Under the pieces are notes generated by a model that searched no databases, had not been told where the DNA came from, and saw only the letters and a program-made list of their open reading frames with translations. Position numbers and translations under genes: made by a program. Of a stretch of 64,000 nt of DNA, positions 8,324 through 17,246 are shown piece after piece (positions within the stretch are counted from its first letter, which is position 1; each line of letters opens with the position of its first letter). The stretch lies in the NCBI RefSeq assembly GCF_900465315.1, contig NZ_UBIX01000008.1. One strand, given 5' to 3'. This DNA is from Asaia bogorensis_B (lineage in GTDB: Bacteria > Pseudomonadota > Alphaproteobacteria > Acetobacterales > Acetobacteraceae).

Positions 8324-9513
8324 TGCGCCTCCCCCATTTTCCCACGCTTGATCGCTATCTGCTGGCTCAGCTCGTTCCACCCTTCGTGGTGTCGCTGGCG
8401 GCGGTGCTCGCGGCTCTCCTCCTGGAACGGCTCCTCGTCCTGTTCGACGACCTCGCCGCTGAAGGCAGTTCGCTGGCGACCTTTGTGGCCCTGCTGACGG
8501 ATCTGCTGCCGCATTATCTGGGCCTCGCCCTGCCTGCTGCCCTGTGCGTGAGCGTGTTCCTGATCATCCGGCGCATGAGCGACAACAACGAGATTGACGC
8601 CCTTATGGCGAGCGGCGTTTCGCTTTTGCGTATCGCTCGGCCCTATATGTGGACCGGCGTTGCGGTGGGCTGCGGCAGCATTCTGCTCTACGGCTATATC
8701 CAGCCGGTTGCCCGCTACGATTTCCGCTCCGGCTTCTATTACGCCGCCCATTCAGGCTGGGCCCCCCACCTGCAAGCTGGCATGTTCGCGACAACAGCAG
8801 ATGATTCCATGCTCACCGCCGATCGCGTGACCCGTAATGGTACCGTTCTGCATGAGGTCTTCATTCGCCAGAGAGAGCCTGATGGCGCCGTCAGGATCAT
8901 CACCGCCCATCGCGGACTGATCACCGCGGTGCCTTCGCTCAAACAGACACGCCTTGACCTGTGGGATGGGTTGATTGTCTACGACCCGCGTGATGGGAGC
9001 AACAAGGCCACGCAGACCCGCTTCGATCACAGCATGAAGGTGTTCGACCAGAGCCACGATACGGCAGTCTTCCGCTCGCGCGGCATTGATGAGCGTGAAT
9101 TGACCCTCGTGGAACTGGCAACCCGGCTCGAGGCATCCCATCAATCCGACAACCAGAACGGAAATGGTGGCATCACCCGCTCGAGCCTGCGTGCGGAGCT
9201 CGATTTCCGTCTCGCGCGTGCGCTTGCCATACCGTTCATTCCGCCACTCGCTGTAGCACTGGCGATTGGTGCCAAGAGACGGCGTCCGATCATCGGGCTG
9301 ATCGCCCTTGCCATCGTTCTGGTAGGGTTCGACCATACGCTGCAATTTGGTCACGGCCTGGTGGCAACGGGCAGGATGCGCGGCTTCTACGCCATATGGC
9401 TGCCCGAGATCGCCTTCTGTACGATCTGTCTCGCCTCGATTTTCAGACGCTCGCGTGGATCGTGGCGACGCCGCAAGGCCATTCCGCTCGGCCCGGCAAA
9501 GGCCACATCATGA
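8323..9513 (+). CDS. lptF: LPS export permease LptF
   Basis: 396 aa inner-membrane protein of the LptF/LptG family. Membrane spans are near the N-terminus (about 15-35, 50-75, 100-120) and three near the C-terminus, with a periplasmic beta-jellyroll region between. With LptG and the ATPase LptB it pulls lipopolysaccharide out of the inner membrane and passes it to LptC. Its first codon overlaps the phosphoesterase stop and its end overlaps the lptG start, so the genes are one unit. lptB and lptC are not in the window. Confidence 0.9.
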   Translation: MRLPHFPTLDRYLLAQLVPPFVVSLAAVLAALLLERLLVLFDDLAAEGSSLATFVALLTDLLPHYLGLALPAALCVSVFLIIRRMSDNNEIDALMASGVSLLRIARPYMWTGVAVGCGSILLYGYIQPVARYDFRSGFYYAAHSGWAPHLQAGMFATTADDSMLTADRVTRNGTVLHEVFIRQREPDGAVRIITAHRGLITAVPSLKQTRLDLWDGLIVYDPRDGSNKATQTRFDHSMKVFDQSHDTAVFRSRGIDERELTLVELATRLEASHQSDNQNGNGGITRSSLRAELDFRLARALAIPFIPPLAVALAIGAKRRRPIIGLIALAIVLVGFDHTLQFGHGLVATGRMRGFYAIWLPEIAFCTICLASIFRRSRGSWRRRKAIPLGPAKATS

Positions 9514-10604
9514 TGCCGCTCAATCCATCGCGCTCCGTGCTCCTGATGCATCTGACCAGAAGCTTTATCGGGCGCACACTGATCTGCGGGGCCATACTTG
9601 TCTCGATGATGGAGATCCTTGGACTCCTCGAGATGACGACGCCCATACTGGAGCGCCATCTTGGTGCCCTTGGGCTGGTCCGTTATGCCCTGCTGAAATT
9701 ACCGGCCCTGACCGTACAGACCCTGCCGCTCAGCACCCTGATCGGGGCGTTGTTCATGCTTATGCAGATGACGCTTGCAAGCGAAATGGCCAGCCTGCGC
9801 GCCGCCGGTCTGTCGACCGTGAGACTGCTGACACTTTTACTGCCCTCCATAGGCATCATCAGCGTCGCGGGCATTCTCACACAGGAAATCATCGCGCCAC
9901 GCACCGAGCTCGCTTTCGCGAAATGGTGGAACCAGACCGATCCGAAAGCTGCCGGAAGCGGTCATGGTTTTTGGTTTCACGCCTCAGGCAATGTCATTCA
10001 CATAGACAGCTTCACCGAGGGCGGAGGCCGTATCCAGAAGATCGCGGTCTACCATCGCGCCAATGGGGGTGATTTGACCGCTACGGATACCGCACCGGAG
10101 ATGGTTTATGACCCCATCACCGGCTGGCGTGCCGCCTCGGTGCGAAGCCTCGTCCTGAAAAGTAACCGCGTGGAGACCACATTGCGGCAGAATGTATCGC
10201 TGCTGCCGTCCCGCGTGACGCCGGATACGCTGATCCAGCTCTCGCAATCCTATCCGGTTCTCTCCTGCTGGTCGCTATGGACCATACTGCACCGTGGCGG
10301 TGCCTCCAGCCTGCCCAAGGCCACCTATCGCATGGCGCTTTTTGCGCCTTTCACCCTGCCGGTTTCGCTTTGCGCCATGCTGTTTCTGGCGCTGCCTGTC
10401 ATCTATATTCCCCCCCGCACAGGCACCCGTAGCCTCCTGCCCATTGCGGCACTGGCTGCGGGTTTTGGTTTCATCGTGTTGCAAGGCCTGATACAGGCTC
10501 TTGGCAATGCGGGAACCTTGCCCGCGTTAATTGCCGTCACGGCGCCTCCCGCCCTGGCATTCCTCCTTGGAGGGGCATGGATAGTGAAGATGGAAGAGAA
10601 ATGA
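9510..10604 (+). CDS. lptG: LPS export permease LptG
   Basis: 364 aa, same fold as LptF: N-terminal spans (about 13-33, 60-95), a periplasmic domain containing 'FHASGNVIHID', and three C-terminal spans. It partners LptF in LPS transport. I start at the ATG at 9510, which overlaps the lptF stop in the ATGA pattern; longer readings would run far into lptF. The end overlaps the next gene by 4 bp. Confidence 0.9.
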   Translation: MMPLNPSRSVLLMHLTRSFIGRTLICGAILVSMMEILGLLEMTTPILERHLGALGLVRYALLKLPALTVQTLPLSTLIGALFMLMQMTLASEMASLRAAGLSTVRLLTLLLPSIGIISVAGILTQEIIAPRTELAFAKWWNQTDPKAAGSGHGFWFHASGNVIHIDSFTEGGGRIQKIAVYHRANGGDLTATDTAPEMVYDPITGWRAASVRSLVLKSNRVETTLRQNVSLLPSRVTPDTLIQLSQSYPVLSCWSLWTILHRGGASSLPKATYRMALFAPFTLPVSLCAMLFLALPVIYIPPRTGTRSLLPIAALAAGFGFIVLQGLIQALGNAGTLPALIAVTAPPALAFLLGGAWIVKMEEK

Positions 10605-11428
10605 GTACGTTCAATTCTGAACACTCGGAAGGCTTCTGGCGCGCCTTCTGGAACGCCCGGAAAAACCAGGGCTCACTCCGCACGGGAAGAAGCTTCGATC
10701 TGGGAAAGATGAGTCTGCCCCATCTCTGGATGGCCTATCTCACCTACCCCACCATTCTGCTCTACTTCGCGCTTATTCTGGCTTCAGCTACTGCGGCAAT
10801 CTGGTTTGGTCCCAAGGCGGCACCGACGCTGATCACCATCGTTCTGGTGGTGGGCATCTACCCGTTTGCCTGGTACGCCATCCACCGCTTCATCCTCCAC
10901 GGACGCTGGCTGTATCGCAATCCGCTGACTGCCTCGCTTTGGAAACGCGTCCATTTCGACCATCATCAGGACCCCCATCTCCTTGATGTACTGTTTGGCT
11001 CACCGCTCAACACAATCCCGACCATCGCCATCATTGTCATGCCCATCGGCTGGGCCATTGGCGGTATCAGCACGGCCTTTGCCGCGCTCTCCACCGGCCT
11101 GGTTATGACCTGCATCTATGAATTTTTTCATTGCATCCAGCATCTGGCCTACAAGCCGCGCTGGAACTGGGTTGCGAAAATCAAGCAGCTGCATGTCCTG
11201 CATCACTTCCATGATGAGGACGGCAATTACGGCATCACGAACTATGCTGCCGATCGCCTGTTCGGAAGCTTCTACAAGGACGCCCGCGCCCGCCCCCGCA
11301 GTGCTCATGTATTCGACCTCGGCTATGACCTTGAGGAGGCACAACGCTATCCCTGGGTGATGAAGCACACGGGCGCCCCGCCCAAACAGCGCCCCGACGG
11401 CGCCCGACGTGGCAGCGCCGCCTCGTGA
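10601..11428 (+). CDS. Fatty acid hydroxylase / sterol desaturase family enzyme (FA2H-like)
   Basis: 275 aa membrane di-iron enzyme. It has four membrane-spanning stretches and the histidine clusters of the family: HRFILH (95-100), HFDHH (118-122), HCIQH (177-181) and HVLHH with 'HDEDGNYGITN' (198-214). This order resembles fatty acid 2-hydroxylase (FA2H/Scs7), which hydroxylates ceramide acyl chains. Acetic acid bacteria are known to make dihydroceramide with 2-hydroxypalmitate, and spt lies 5 kb away, so a sphingolipid hydroxylase is an attractive inference. The start ATG overlaps the lptG stop (ATGA), and the stop overlaps the next start. Alternatives: carotenoid or free-fatty-acid hydroxylase. 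Confidence 0.8.
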   Translation: MSTFNSEHSEGFWRAFWNARKNQGSLRTGRSFDLGKMSLPHLWMAYLTYPTILLYFALILASATAAIWFGPKAAPTLITIVLVVGIYPFAWYAIHRFILHGRWLYRNPLTASLWKRVHFDHHQDPHLLDVLFGSPLNTIPTIAIIVMPIGWAIGGISTAFAALSTGLVMTCIYEFFHCIQHLAYKPRWNWVAKIKQLHVLHHFHDEDGNYGITNYAADRLFGSFYKDARARPRSAHVFDLGYDLEEAQRYPWVMKHTGAPPKQRPDGARRGSAAS

Positions 11429-12183
11429 CACTTCCCGCGCTGGTTCTCGCAGGCTCGCGCGACGGAGCGCAGGACCCACTGGCCCGGCTTGGAAAGGTCG
11501 GGCACAAGGCTCTGCTGTCGGTCGGCGGTCGTCCCATGATCGACCGCGTGCTGAGCACCCTTGAACAGACAGACGGGATCGGCCCTGTTTCCGTCAGCAT
11601 TGAGGATCACGCAGCCCTGCGGAGACTCGAACGTCCCTTTACCTGCCTGCCCACTGCAAGCGGCCCAAGCGGCAGTGTCGCGCTGGCGCTCGAGGCGCTC
11701 GGCACACCGCTCCTGATCACGACGGCAGATCATCCGCTGCTGCGCCCCGCCTGGATCACCGCCTTAGTGCAGGAGGCCAATCAGAGCGATTGTGATCTGG
11801 CCGTCGGTGTTGCCCTGAGGACAACGATCGAGCGCGATGTCCCCCATACCAGACGCACCTATATACGTTTGCGTGACATGACGTTCTCAGGCTGCAATCT
11901 GTTCCTGATGCGCACGCCAAAGGCGCGTGCCGTCGTGACATTGTGGCAAAGCCTGGAGCGTGACCGCAAACGCCCGCTCAGGATGGCGCGCACACTGGGC
12001 TACGGCATCCTCCTGCGGGCATTACTGGGCCGCCTGTCCAGCGCGGCCCTTGTGGCCCGCATCGCCCAACTGACCGGTGCGAAGGTGGCGCTGATCCCCA
12101 TTGATGACGGTCGTGCCGCTGTCGATGTGGACAAGCCTCAGGACCTCGAACTGGTCGAAATGCTGCTGGCCCGATCCGCTTGA
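11425..12183 (+). CDS. MobA-like NTP transferase
   Basis: 252 aa. The N-terminal 'LVLAGSRDG' and 'GHKALLSVGGRPMIDRVL' are the nucleotide-binding entry of the GT-A-like NTP transferase family (MobA/IspD type). 'TTADHPLL' near residue 96 supplies the metal-binding aspartate. The C-terminal third is not family-standard and looks partly helical. Such enzymes join NTPs to a phosphorylated small molecule. It starts with GTG overlapping the hydroxylase stop by 4 bp and ends 10 bp before a glycosyltransferase, so a role in making an activated head-group or sugar donor is possible. The glycine-rich loop is less complete than in true MobA, so molybdopterin nucleotidylation is unlikely. Confidence 0.7.
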   Translation: MTLPALVLAGSRDGAQDPLARLGKVGHKALLSVGGRPMIDRVLSTLEQTDGIGPVSVSIEDHAALRRLERPFTCLPTASGPSGSVALALEALGTPLLITTADHPLLRPAWITALVQEANQSDCDLAVGVALRTTIERDVPHTRRTYIRLRDMTFSGCNLFLMRTPKARAVVTLWQSLERDRKRPLRMARTLGYGILLRALLGRLSSAALVARIAQLTGAKVALIPIDDGRAAVDVDKPQDLELVEMLLARSA

Positions 12184-12193
12184 GCATGGCCCC

Positions 12194-13267
12194 ATGAAAA
12201 TTGCCTATGTCATCAATTCGGTCGAGGGGGGCGGCGCCGCCCTGCCGGTCCCGGCCATCACGCAGGTTATGCGCGATCAGGGTCACGAGGTTATCGTGCT
12301 TGCCCTCACCCGCCGCGATGGCCGCGCCATCAGGCCCATGATTCAGGCTGGACTGACCGTGCATGTCCGTGAAGGCGGCAGGAAGGACCATCTGGCCGCC
12401 CTTGCCTGGCTTGATCGCGAGATTGGCGAGCAGCGACCCGACCTCATCTGGACATCCCTCACACGCGCAACCCTCCTCGGGCAGCTTGTCGGGTTGCGAC
12501 GTCGTATCCGGGTGGCAAGCTGGCAGCACTCCGCGCGGCTCAAACCCGCCAATGCACGGCTTTTGCGGCTTATGCGCGGGCTGTCCCGTCTGTGGATTGC
12601 CGATTCCACCTGCGTCGAAATCGAAACCGAGAAGAAGCTGGGGCTTGGCGCCGATCGACTCACCTGCTGGCCTATCTTTCGGGCAAGCAGCGACTTCCCG
12701 CACGCCGTACCATGGTTGGAAGCCAGCCCCATACGTATCGGCTCACTGGGGCGCCTCCATCCGGTCAAGGGCTATGACGTGCTCTGTGCGGCCGTGAGGC
12801 TGCTCGGCAAGATCGAGGGTCTGCCGGAGTACGAGGTTCATATCGCCGGCGAGGGTGAGGAGCGTGACCGTCTGGCGGCGCTTATCGCCCGAGACAGGCT
12901 GCCGATCGTCCTGGACGGCTATAACGCTGACCCTAGGCAGTTTCTGGCAACTCTGCATCTCTATGTGCAGCCCTCACAATGGGAGGGGTTGTGCCTTGCG
13001 GCGCATGAGGCGCTGCTTTGCGGCGTGCCGGTCATCGCCTCCGAAGCCGGTGAATTGCCGCATACCATCACGCAATCCTGCGGCCGGATCGTTCCCCCGA
13101 ACGACCCGGAGGCGCTGGCGCTGGCGCTGGCCGGGTTGCTGCGTGAACCCGGCAAGCTGGCTGCGATGGGCGAAACCGGTCGGGCCCGTGTTCTTTCGCG
13201 TTTTGATGCGGCCTCGTTCGATCGACGGGGCGCCGAGATTCTAGCGCGACTCGAAAGCACTCTGTGA
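12194..13267 (+). CDS. Glycosyltransferase family 4 (GT-B)
   Basis: 357 aa retaining GT-B glycosyltransferase. The N-terminal Rossmann half begins 'MKIAYVINSVEGGGAAL'; the C-terminal half has 'IGSLGRLHPVKGYDVL', 'HIAGEGEER' and the EX7E-type donor site in 'WEGLCLAAHEALLCGVPVI'. It transfers a sugar from a nucleotide sugar, probably on the cytoplasmic face. The ATG at 12194 lies 10 bp after the NTP-transferase stop. The acceptor is unknown; position at the end of the lptFG-hydroxylase-NTP transferase string suggests LPS core or a glycosphingolipid. Confidence 0.85.
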   Translation: MKIAYVINSVEGGGAALPVPAITQVMRDQGHEVIVLALTRRDGRAIRPMIQAGLTVHVREGGRKDHLAALAWLDREIGEQRPDLIWTSLTRATLLGQLVGLRRRIRVASWQHSARLKPANARLLRLMRGLSRLWIADSTCVEIETEKKLGLGADRLTCWPIFRASSDFPHAVPWLEASPIRIGSLGRLHPVKGYDVLCAAVRLLGKIEGLPEYEVHIAGEGEERDRLAALIARDRLPIVLDGYNADPRQFLATLHLYVQPSQWEGLCLAAHEALLCGVPVIASEAGELPHTITQSCGRIVPPNDPEALALALAGLLREPGKLAAMGETGRARVLSRFDAASFDRRGAEILARLESTL

Positions 13268-13567
13268 CCGCGTCTGGGTCAGATGCCCGGAGAGGCGGAA
13301 ATCCATCTGGGCGAAGACCACAGAAGCAATCAGGAGCAGGATCCACACCATACGCGGCGCCGCCTGACGCTCAAAAAACGTCGCTCCTCCGAAGGCAATG
13401 AGCGCCAGCAGATCAAGCGCAAAATGCATCCGCTCATCAAGATGGCCGCAAAAATACCCCAGCAGGAACAGGAAAACGCCAAGACCTGCTGCACTCAGCG
13501 CTTTCTCCCGGCGCATAAAGGCAACAAGCGGCATAACCCCGTCCGGCATCTCGCGTTTATCAGACAA
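13241..13567 (-). CDS. Small membrane protein of unknown function
   Basis: 108 aa. Two or three hydrophobic segments (about 25-42, 50-65 and 72-88) and a basic N-terminus. I do not recognise a family. A GGAG about eight bases upstream supports the TTG start at 13567; an ATG six codons in is the alternative. It converges with the GT4 gene and overlaps its 3' end by 27 bp, and is divergent from mmcB. Confidence 0.55.
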   Translation of the reverse strand: MSDKREMPDGVMPLVAFMRREKALSAAGLGVFLFLLGYFCGHLDERMHFALDLLALIAFGGATFFERQAAPRMVWILLLIASVVFAQMDFRLSGHLTQTRSQSAFESR

Positions 13568-13617
13568 ATCTTTCTCCAGAAGGACGTGAGTGCGTAGCTG
13601 ATGATGAGTAACGGCAA

Positions 13618-14169
13618 GTGAGCGATACGCAAAGTCCTGTACCCGATGATCAGGCGCCCGCGCTCGATACCCAATCAGCCTTCACCCTGCCTGAAACGCA
13701 ATTTGCCATACGGCGCGCCGTGCTCGGGCTATGCCGTACCATGCGCTGGGCCTGCATCAACGAGTTCTCGTTGCCGGCGGCAGGTCGGCGTGCCGACATT
13801 ATGGCGCTGACGCAGGACGGGATGCTGCATTGCATCGAGATCAAGTCCGGGCCTCGCGATTTTCTGACCGACCGCAAATGGCCTGAGTACCGCGACTGGT
13901 GCGACCGGCTCTATTTCGCGGTAGATCAGGCCTTTCCACGCGATCTGATCCCGCAGGATGTCGGGCTGTTCGTGGCCCATCTGCCCGAAAGCCCCTCAAC
14001 CATCCTGCCGGAATGTGCCATGATCCGGGAAAGCCCGCTCTCGAAGCTGGCGACCGCCCGCAGGAAGACCCTGATGCAGCTTTTCGGCCATGGCGCCGCG
14101 CTGCGCCTCATGGCGCTTGAAGACCCTGCCATGACGGCATCCCTTCGTGCGGCTCGACGTGTCGAATAA
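13618..14169 (+). CDS. mmcB: MmcB family DNA repair protein
   Basis: 183 aa, starting GTG. The fold is a PD-(D/E)XK-like nuclease: 'GRRADIMAL' (metal Asp), 'HCIEIKSGPRDFLTDRKWPEY' with the E-x-K pair, and 'YRDWCDRLYFAVD'. In Caulobacter MmcB is a LexA-regulated protein needed for mitomycin C resistance. No SOS box is obvious in the 50 bp upstream. An inositol-phosphatase gene follows after 11 bp, probably in the same transcript. Confidence 0.85.
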   Translation: MSDTQSPVPDDQAPALDTQSAFTLPETQFAIRRAVLGLCRTMRWACINEFSLPAAGRRADIMALTQDGMLHCIEIKSGPRDFLTDRKWPEYRDWCDRLYFAVDQAFPRDLIPQDVGLFVAHLPESPSTILPECAMIRESPLSKLATARRKTLMQLFGHGAALRLMALEDPAMTASLRAARRVE

Positions 14170-14180
14170 GGAGTATCTGC

Positions 14181-15020
14181 ATGACCACCCCCGCGATGAG
14201 CGTTACCCATTCGAGTGATTCCGATGCGAATCTCGAGCGCATGATTGCGCAGCGTCTGGAAGTCGCCCGTGCGGTTGTTGCCGATGCTGCTGCCCTTGCC
14301 ATGGCCATGCGCCCGCCACCGGGCGGCCCGACCGGCACCACCAAGGGTATGCAGGATTACGTGACCGAGGCCGATATGGCGGTAGAGGCACTCGTCTCCC
14401 GTCGTCTGGAAACGCTCTTCCCCGAAGACGGCTTCATGGGTGAGGAAGGCGGTCGACACAGGCAGGGCGGCCTGACCTGGGTGATCGACCCGATTGACGG
14501 CACTTCGAATTATGCGCGTGGCCGTGAGCGCTGGTGCGTCTCACTTGGCCTGATGCACGGCGATCTGCCCGTAGCCGGGGTGATCAACGCCCCGGCTCTG
14601 GGCGAAATCTATACAGCCCAGCGCGGCGTGGGCGCCTGGATGAACGGCCGCAAGCTTGTCGCCTCACCTGTGACAGACCCGAAAAGCGCCATGGTTGAAA
14701 TGGGGTGGAGCGCCAAGGTTTCGCCTGAAACCTATGCCCGTCATGCACAGGCATTTCTTGAGCTGGGCATCGCACCACGCACTGGTGCCTGCGGCGCCCT
14801 CGCCCTCGCCGATGTCGCCTCGGGCCGCTGCGATGGCTATCTGGAAATCGCCATCAATCTGTGGGACGTCGCGGCAGCGCTGGTCCTGCTCGAGGAGAGT
14901 GGCGCGCGCGTCTCGCCCTTCCTGCGCGATGGCGGCCTGACCGGGGCGAGACCCATTCTGGCCACCGCTCCGGGCGTGGCTGAGGCCGTTGCAAAGGCAG
15001 CCGGGATGGAACTGCTCTGA
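14181..15020 (+). CDS. Inositol monophosphatase family protein
   Basis: 279 aa Mg-dependent phosphatase. The metal motifs are present: 'GFMGEEG', 'WVIDPIDGTSNYARG' (DPIDGT) and the C-terminal 'LWDVAAALVLLEESGA'. The family includes SuhB-type inositol-1-phosphatase, fructose-1,6-bisphosphatase and HisN histinol-phosphatase; the substrate cannot be decided. An AAGGAG Shine-Dalgarno precedes the ATG. It follows mmcB by 11 bp. Confidence 0.88.
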   Translation: MTTPAMSVTHSSDSDANLERMIAQRLEVARAVVADAAALAMAMRPPPGGPTGTTKGMQDYVTEADMAVEALVSRRLETLFPEDGFMGEEGGRHRQGGLTWVIDPIDGTSNYARGRERWCVSLGLMHGDLPVAGVINAPALGEIYTAQRGVGAWMNGRKLVASPVTDPKSAMVEMGWSAKVSPETYARHAQAFLELGIAPRTGACGALALADVASGRCDGYLEIAINLWDVAAALVLLEESGARVSPFLRDGGLTGARPILATAPGVAEAVAKAAGMELL

Positions 15021-15190
15021 TCGTCTCCTCTTGCCGTCATCGCATGATCTGAACCATTCTCACGCCATAATTGCCGCTCAGGAAATATGGTTTGCCGTAC
15101 CCGTCTCGGGATACGCAAATCCTGTTTTTCTGCTCGGGTGTTCCCGGTCCGGGCTCGCCCTGCCGGCTCCAGATATGAGGCCCCTACCCT

Positions 15191-16042
15191 ATGGTTTCTT
15201 TTCCCTGCCGACTCGTCGCCTCGACGGTACTTCTGGCATCGGGCCTGAGCGCCCTGCCTGCCATGGCCGCATCGAAGCAGCAGGCGCTGGTCGATCGGGC
15301 AACGCTGGCTGTTCAGGACATTTTCCAGGGGACTAATCCCAATTCGCGGGCGCAGCGTTATCTGGCCAAGGCCCGCGCTGTGATGGTCTGCCCATCGGTC
15401 TTTCGCATGTCGATCGTATTTGGCGGCGCAGGTGGCGGCTGCCTTCTGCTCTCGCGCGATGCACGCGGCTCATGGTCCGACCCTGCTTTCTACATGCTGA
15501 GTTCGGCCTCGATGGGCATTCAGCTTGGGGTCGAAAGCTCGGAGCTGATGTTCTTCGTCATGTCTGATCGTGGCTTGCAGGCCCTGCTCGACAGCCAGTT
15601 CAAGTTCAGCGCAGGGGCCTCGGCCTCATTTGCCAATATGGGCAGTGGCATCGAGAGTGGCTCGGCAGGCGCTTCGAACACCGATATCCTCGCCTTGCAG
15701 AAATCCTCCGGGCTGTTTGCCGGGGCCTCGCTGGGGGGCTCGAAACTGACAATCGACAGCAGCTCGAACCGCGCCTTCTATAACCAGCCAGTCGGCCCTG
15801 AAGACATCGTCATCTCGATGCGGGTGAACAACACGGGGGCCGATCCCCTGCGCCGCGTTCTGATGCAGGTGGTCCAGCAGCAAGGCAGCACCCCCGCTAC
15901 CGGTAGCGCCGCAGCAACGAGCCCGGCAACCACCAGCAGCGCTGGCAGCAGCCCCTACCCGGCCAACTATGACAGCCGCAAATCCTACGCCAGCCAATCA
16001 CATGGCGCGATCAAGAGCGAGTCTCTCGCTGCACCGAAATAA
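15191..16042 (+). CDS. Secreted SYLF-domain lipid-binding protein
   Basis: 283 aa. An N-terminal signal peptide (hydrophobic 8-24, 'AMAA' cleavage near 28) is followed by a SYLF/YSC84 domain ('AKARAVMVCPSVF', 'GGAGGGCLLLSR', 'GIQLGVESSELMFFVMS', 'GASASFANMG'). This domain binds membranes in eukaryotes; bacterial copies are periplasmic with poorly known roles. The last 60 residues are rich in Ser, Ala, Thr and Gly and probably disordered. It stands alone, convergent with mltG. Confidence 0.85.
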   Translation: MVSFPCRLVASTVLLASGLSALPAMAASKQQALVDRATLAVQDIFQGTNPNSRAQRYLAKARAVMVCPSVFRMSIVFGGAGGGCLLLSRDARGSWSDPAFYMLSSASMGIQLGVESSELMFFVMSDRGLQALLDSQFKFSAGASASFANMGSGIESGSAGASNTDILALQKSSGLFAGASLGGSKLTIDSSSNRAFYNQPVGPEDIVISMRVNNTGADPLRRVLMQVVQQQGSTPATGSAAATSPATTSSAGSSPYPANYDSRKSYASQSHGAIKSESLAAPK

Positions 16043-16157
16043 TCACCGTACTTGGGTAGATAGGGTTTCCACTGCTGGGCTGGCCCCTTAACGGAAACCC
16101 GCCCCCTGCGAGAGAGAGGGTATGGCGGGCAGAGCTTTCCGGCACCTGCCCCTCACC

Positions 16158-17207
16158 TCAATGCCGATGTTGAGACGGCTCTCCGGCGCCACGACCATCG
16201 TGCCGCGCCGGCGCAGCCTGGGGTGACGCGGCTTTGCCGGTTCCGCGCAGGGCTTTGAGCGTTTCAACACGCTGGTTATGCTCGTGCAGATCATGCGAGA
16301 AGCCGTGACCGCCTGTGCCATCTGCGACGAAGTACAGCATATCCCCGCTCGCCGGATGGGCGACCGCATCGAGCGCAGCAAGCCCCGGTGAACAGATTGG
16401 ACCGGGAGGCAGACCATCAATGACGTAGGTATTATGCGGTCCCGCTTGATGAAGCTCATCATGGGTCAGGCCGTGATCGAGCGTGCCCAGCCCCTCGCTC
16501 AGATCGTAAATGGCTGTTGGGTCGGATTGCAGTTTCATCCCCTGCGCCAGGCGATTGAGAAATACGCGGGCCACCTTGGGTCGCTCAGCCGCAATGCCCG
16601 TCTCGCGCTCGACAATCGAGGCCAGGATGAGAAGCTGTTCAGGCGATGTCAGACCGATGGATGGATCACGCCCTGCCCATACACGGGCGAGAGTCTCACT
16701 CATGAGCGTTTCCAGACGGCTGACAAGACGGGCCCGTGATGTATCGCGTTCATAGGCGACCGTCTGAGGCAGGATTGCTCCTTCACGCAGCCGTGGAACG
16801 TCTCCCGCCAGGAATGGGGCCTGTTGAAGGATTATCGCAATCTGCCGCGCTGTACGCCCCTCCGGAATGGTCAGAAAATGCCGGACTGGCTGCCCATGAC
16901 GTAACACATAGAGCACGTCGAGCATTGAGGCTTGCGCCGGGAAATGCAGTTCAGCGGCATGCAAGGCCCCATGAGACGCCGTTGCCCGGGCAGCAAGACG
17001 GAAACTCAGTTCGGACAGCTTACCGGGCGAGATAATCCCTGCCTGCGCCAGATCATGGGTGATGTGGGCTGTTGCGCCATGCGGGACGACATGATCCGTG
17101 GCGGCCTGCAAGGGACCGGGCTGCGTAACCTGATGCCAGATCAGTGCGGCCCCTCCTGCCGTGGAAAGGAGCAGAAGCAGGACAAGGGCGAGAATGACAC
17201 GCTTCAT
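16158..17207 (-). CDS. mltG: Endolytic murein transglycosylase MltG
   Basis: 349 aa. A single N-terminal membrane anchor (about 4-22) is followed by a LysM-like segment and the YceG/MltG domain. The catalytic glutamate is in 'ASIVERETG'; 'LQSDPTAIYDL' and 'NTYVIDGLPPGPICSPG' are family signatures. It cleaves nascent peptidoglycan strands at the inner membrane. I start at the ATG at 17207 because GGGAG lies at the right distance; a GTG two codons earlier overlaps that sequence. mltG directly after fabF is a usual alphaproteobacterial order. The last 30 residues are Ala, Pro, Gly and His rich. Confidence 0.9.
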   Translation of the reverse strand: MKRVILALVLLLLLSTAGGAALIWHQVTQPGPLQAATDHVVPHGATAHITHDLAQAGIISPGKLSELSFRLAARATASHGALHAAELHFPAQASMLDVLYVLRHGQPVRHFLTIPEGRTARQIAIILQQAPFLAGDVPRLREGAILPQTVAYERDTSRARLVSRLETLMSETLARVWAGRDPSIGLTSPEQLLILASIVERETGIAAERPKVARVFLNRLAQGMKLQSDPTAIYDLSEGLGTLDHGLTHDELHQAGPHNTYVIDGLPPGPICSPGLAALDAVAHPASGDMLYFVADGTGGHGFSHDLHEHNQRVETLKALRGTGKAASPQAAPARHDGRGAGEPSQHRH

Positions 17208-17226
17208 GTTCACTCCCGAAAGAACG

Positions 17227-17246
17227 GATGCCGGTTATCCGGCATC
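17227..17246. other. Hairpin in the fabF-mltG spacer
   Basis: An 8 bp perfect stem with a TTAT loop, 20 bases upstream of the mltG start on the minus strand. The sequence after it in the mltG direction is only partly T-rich, so it is a weak terminator at best. It may lower mltG expression relative to the fab genes. Confidence 0.4.

Noticed and set aside
13105..13140. Tandem GCGCTG units as a possible regulatory repeat
   Set aside because: They encode an Ala-Leu helix inside the glycosyltransferase and stay in frame.
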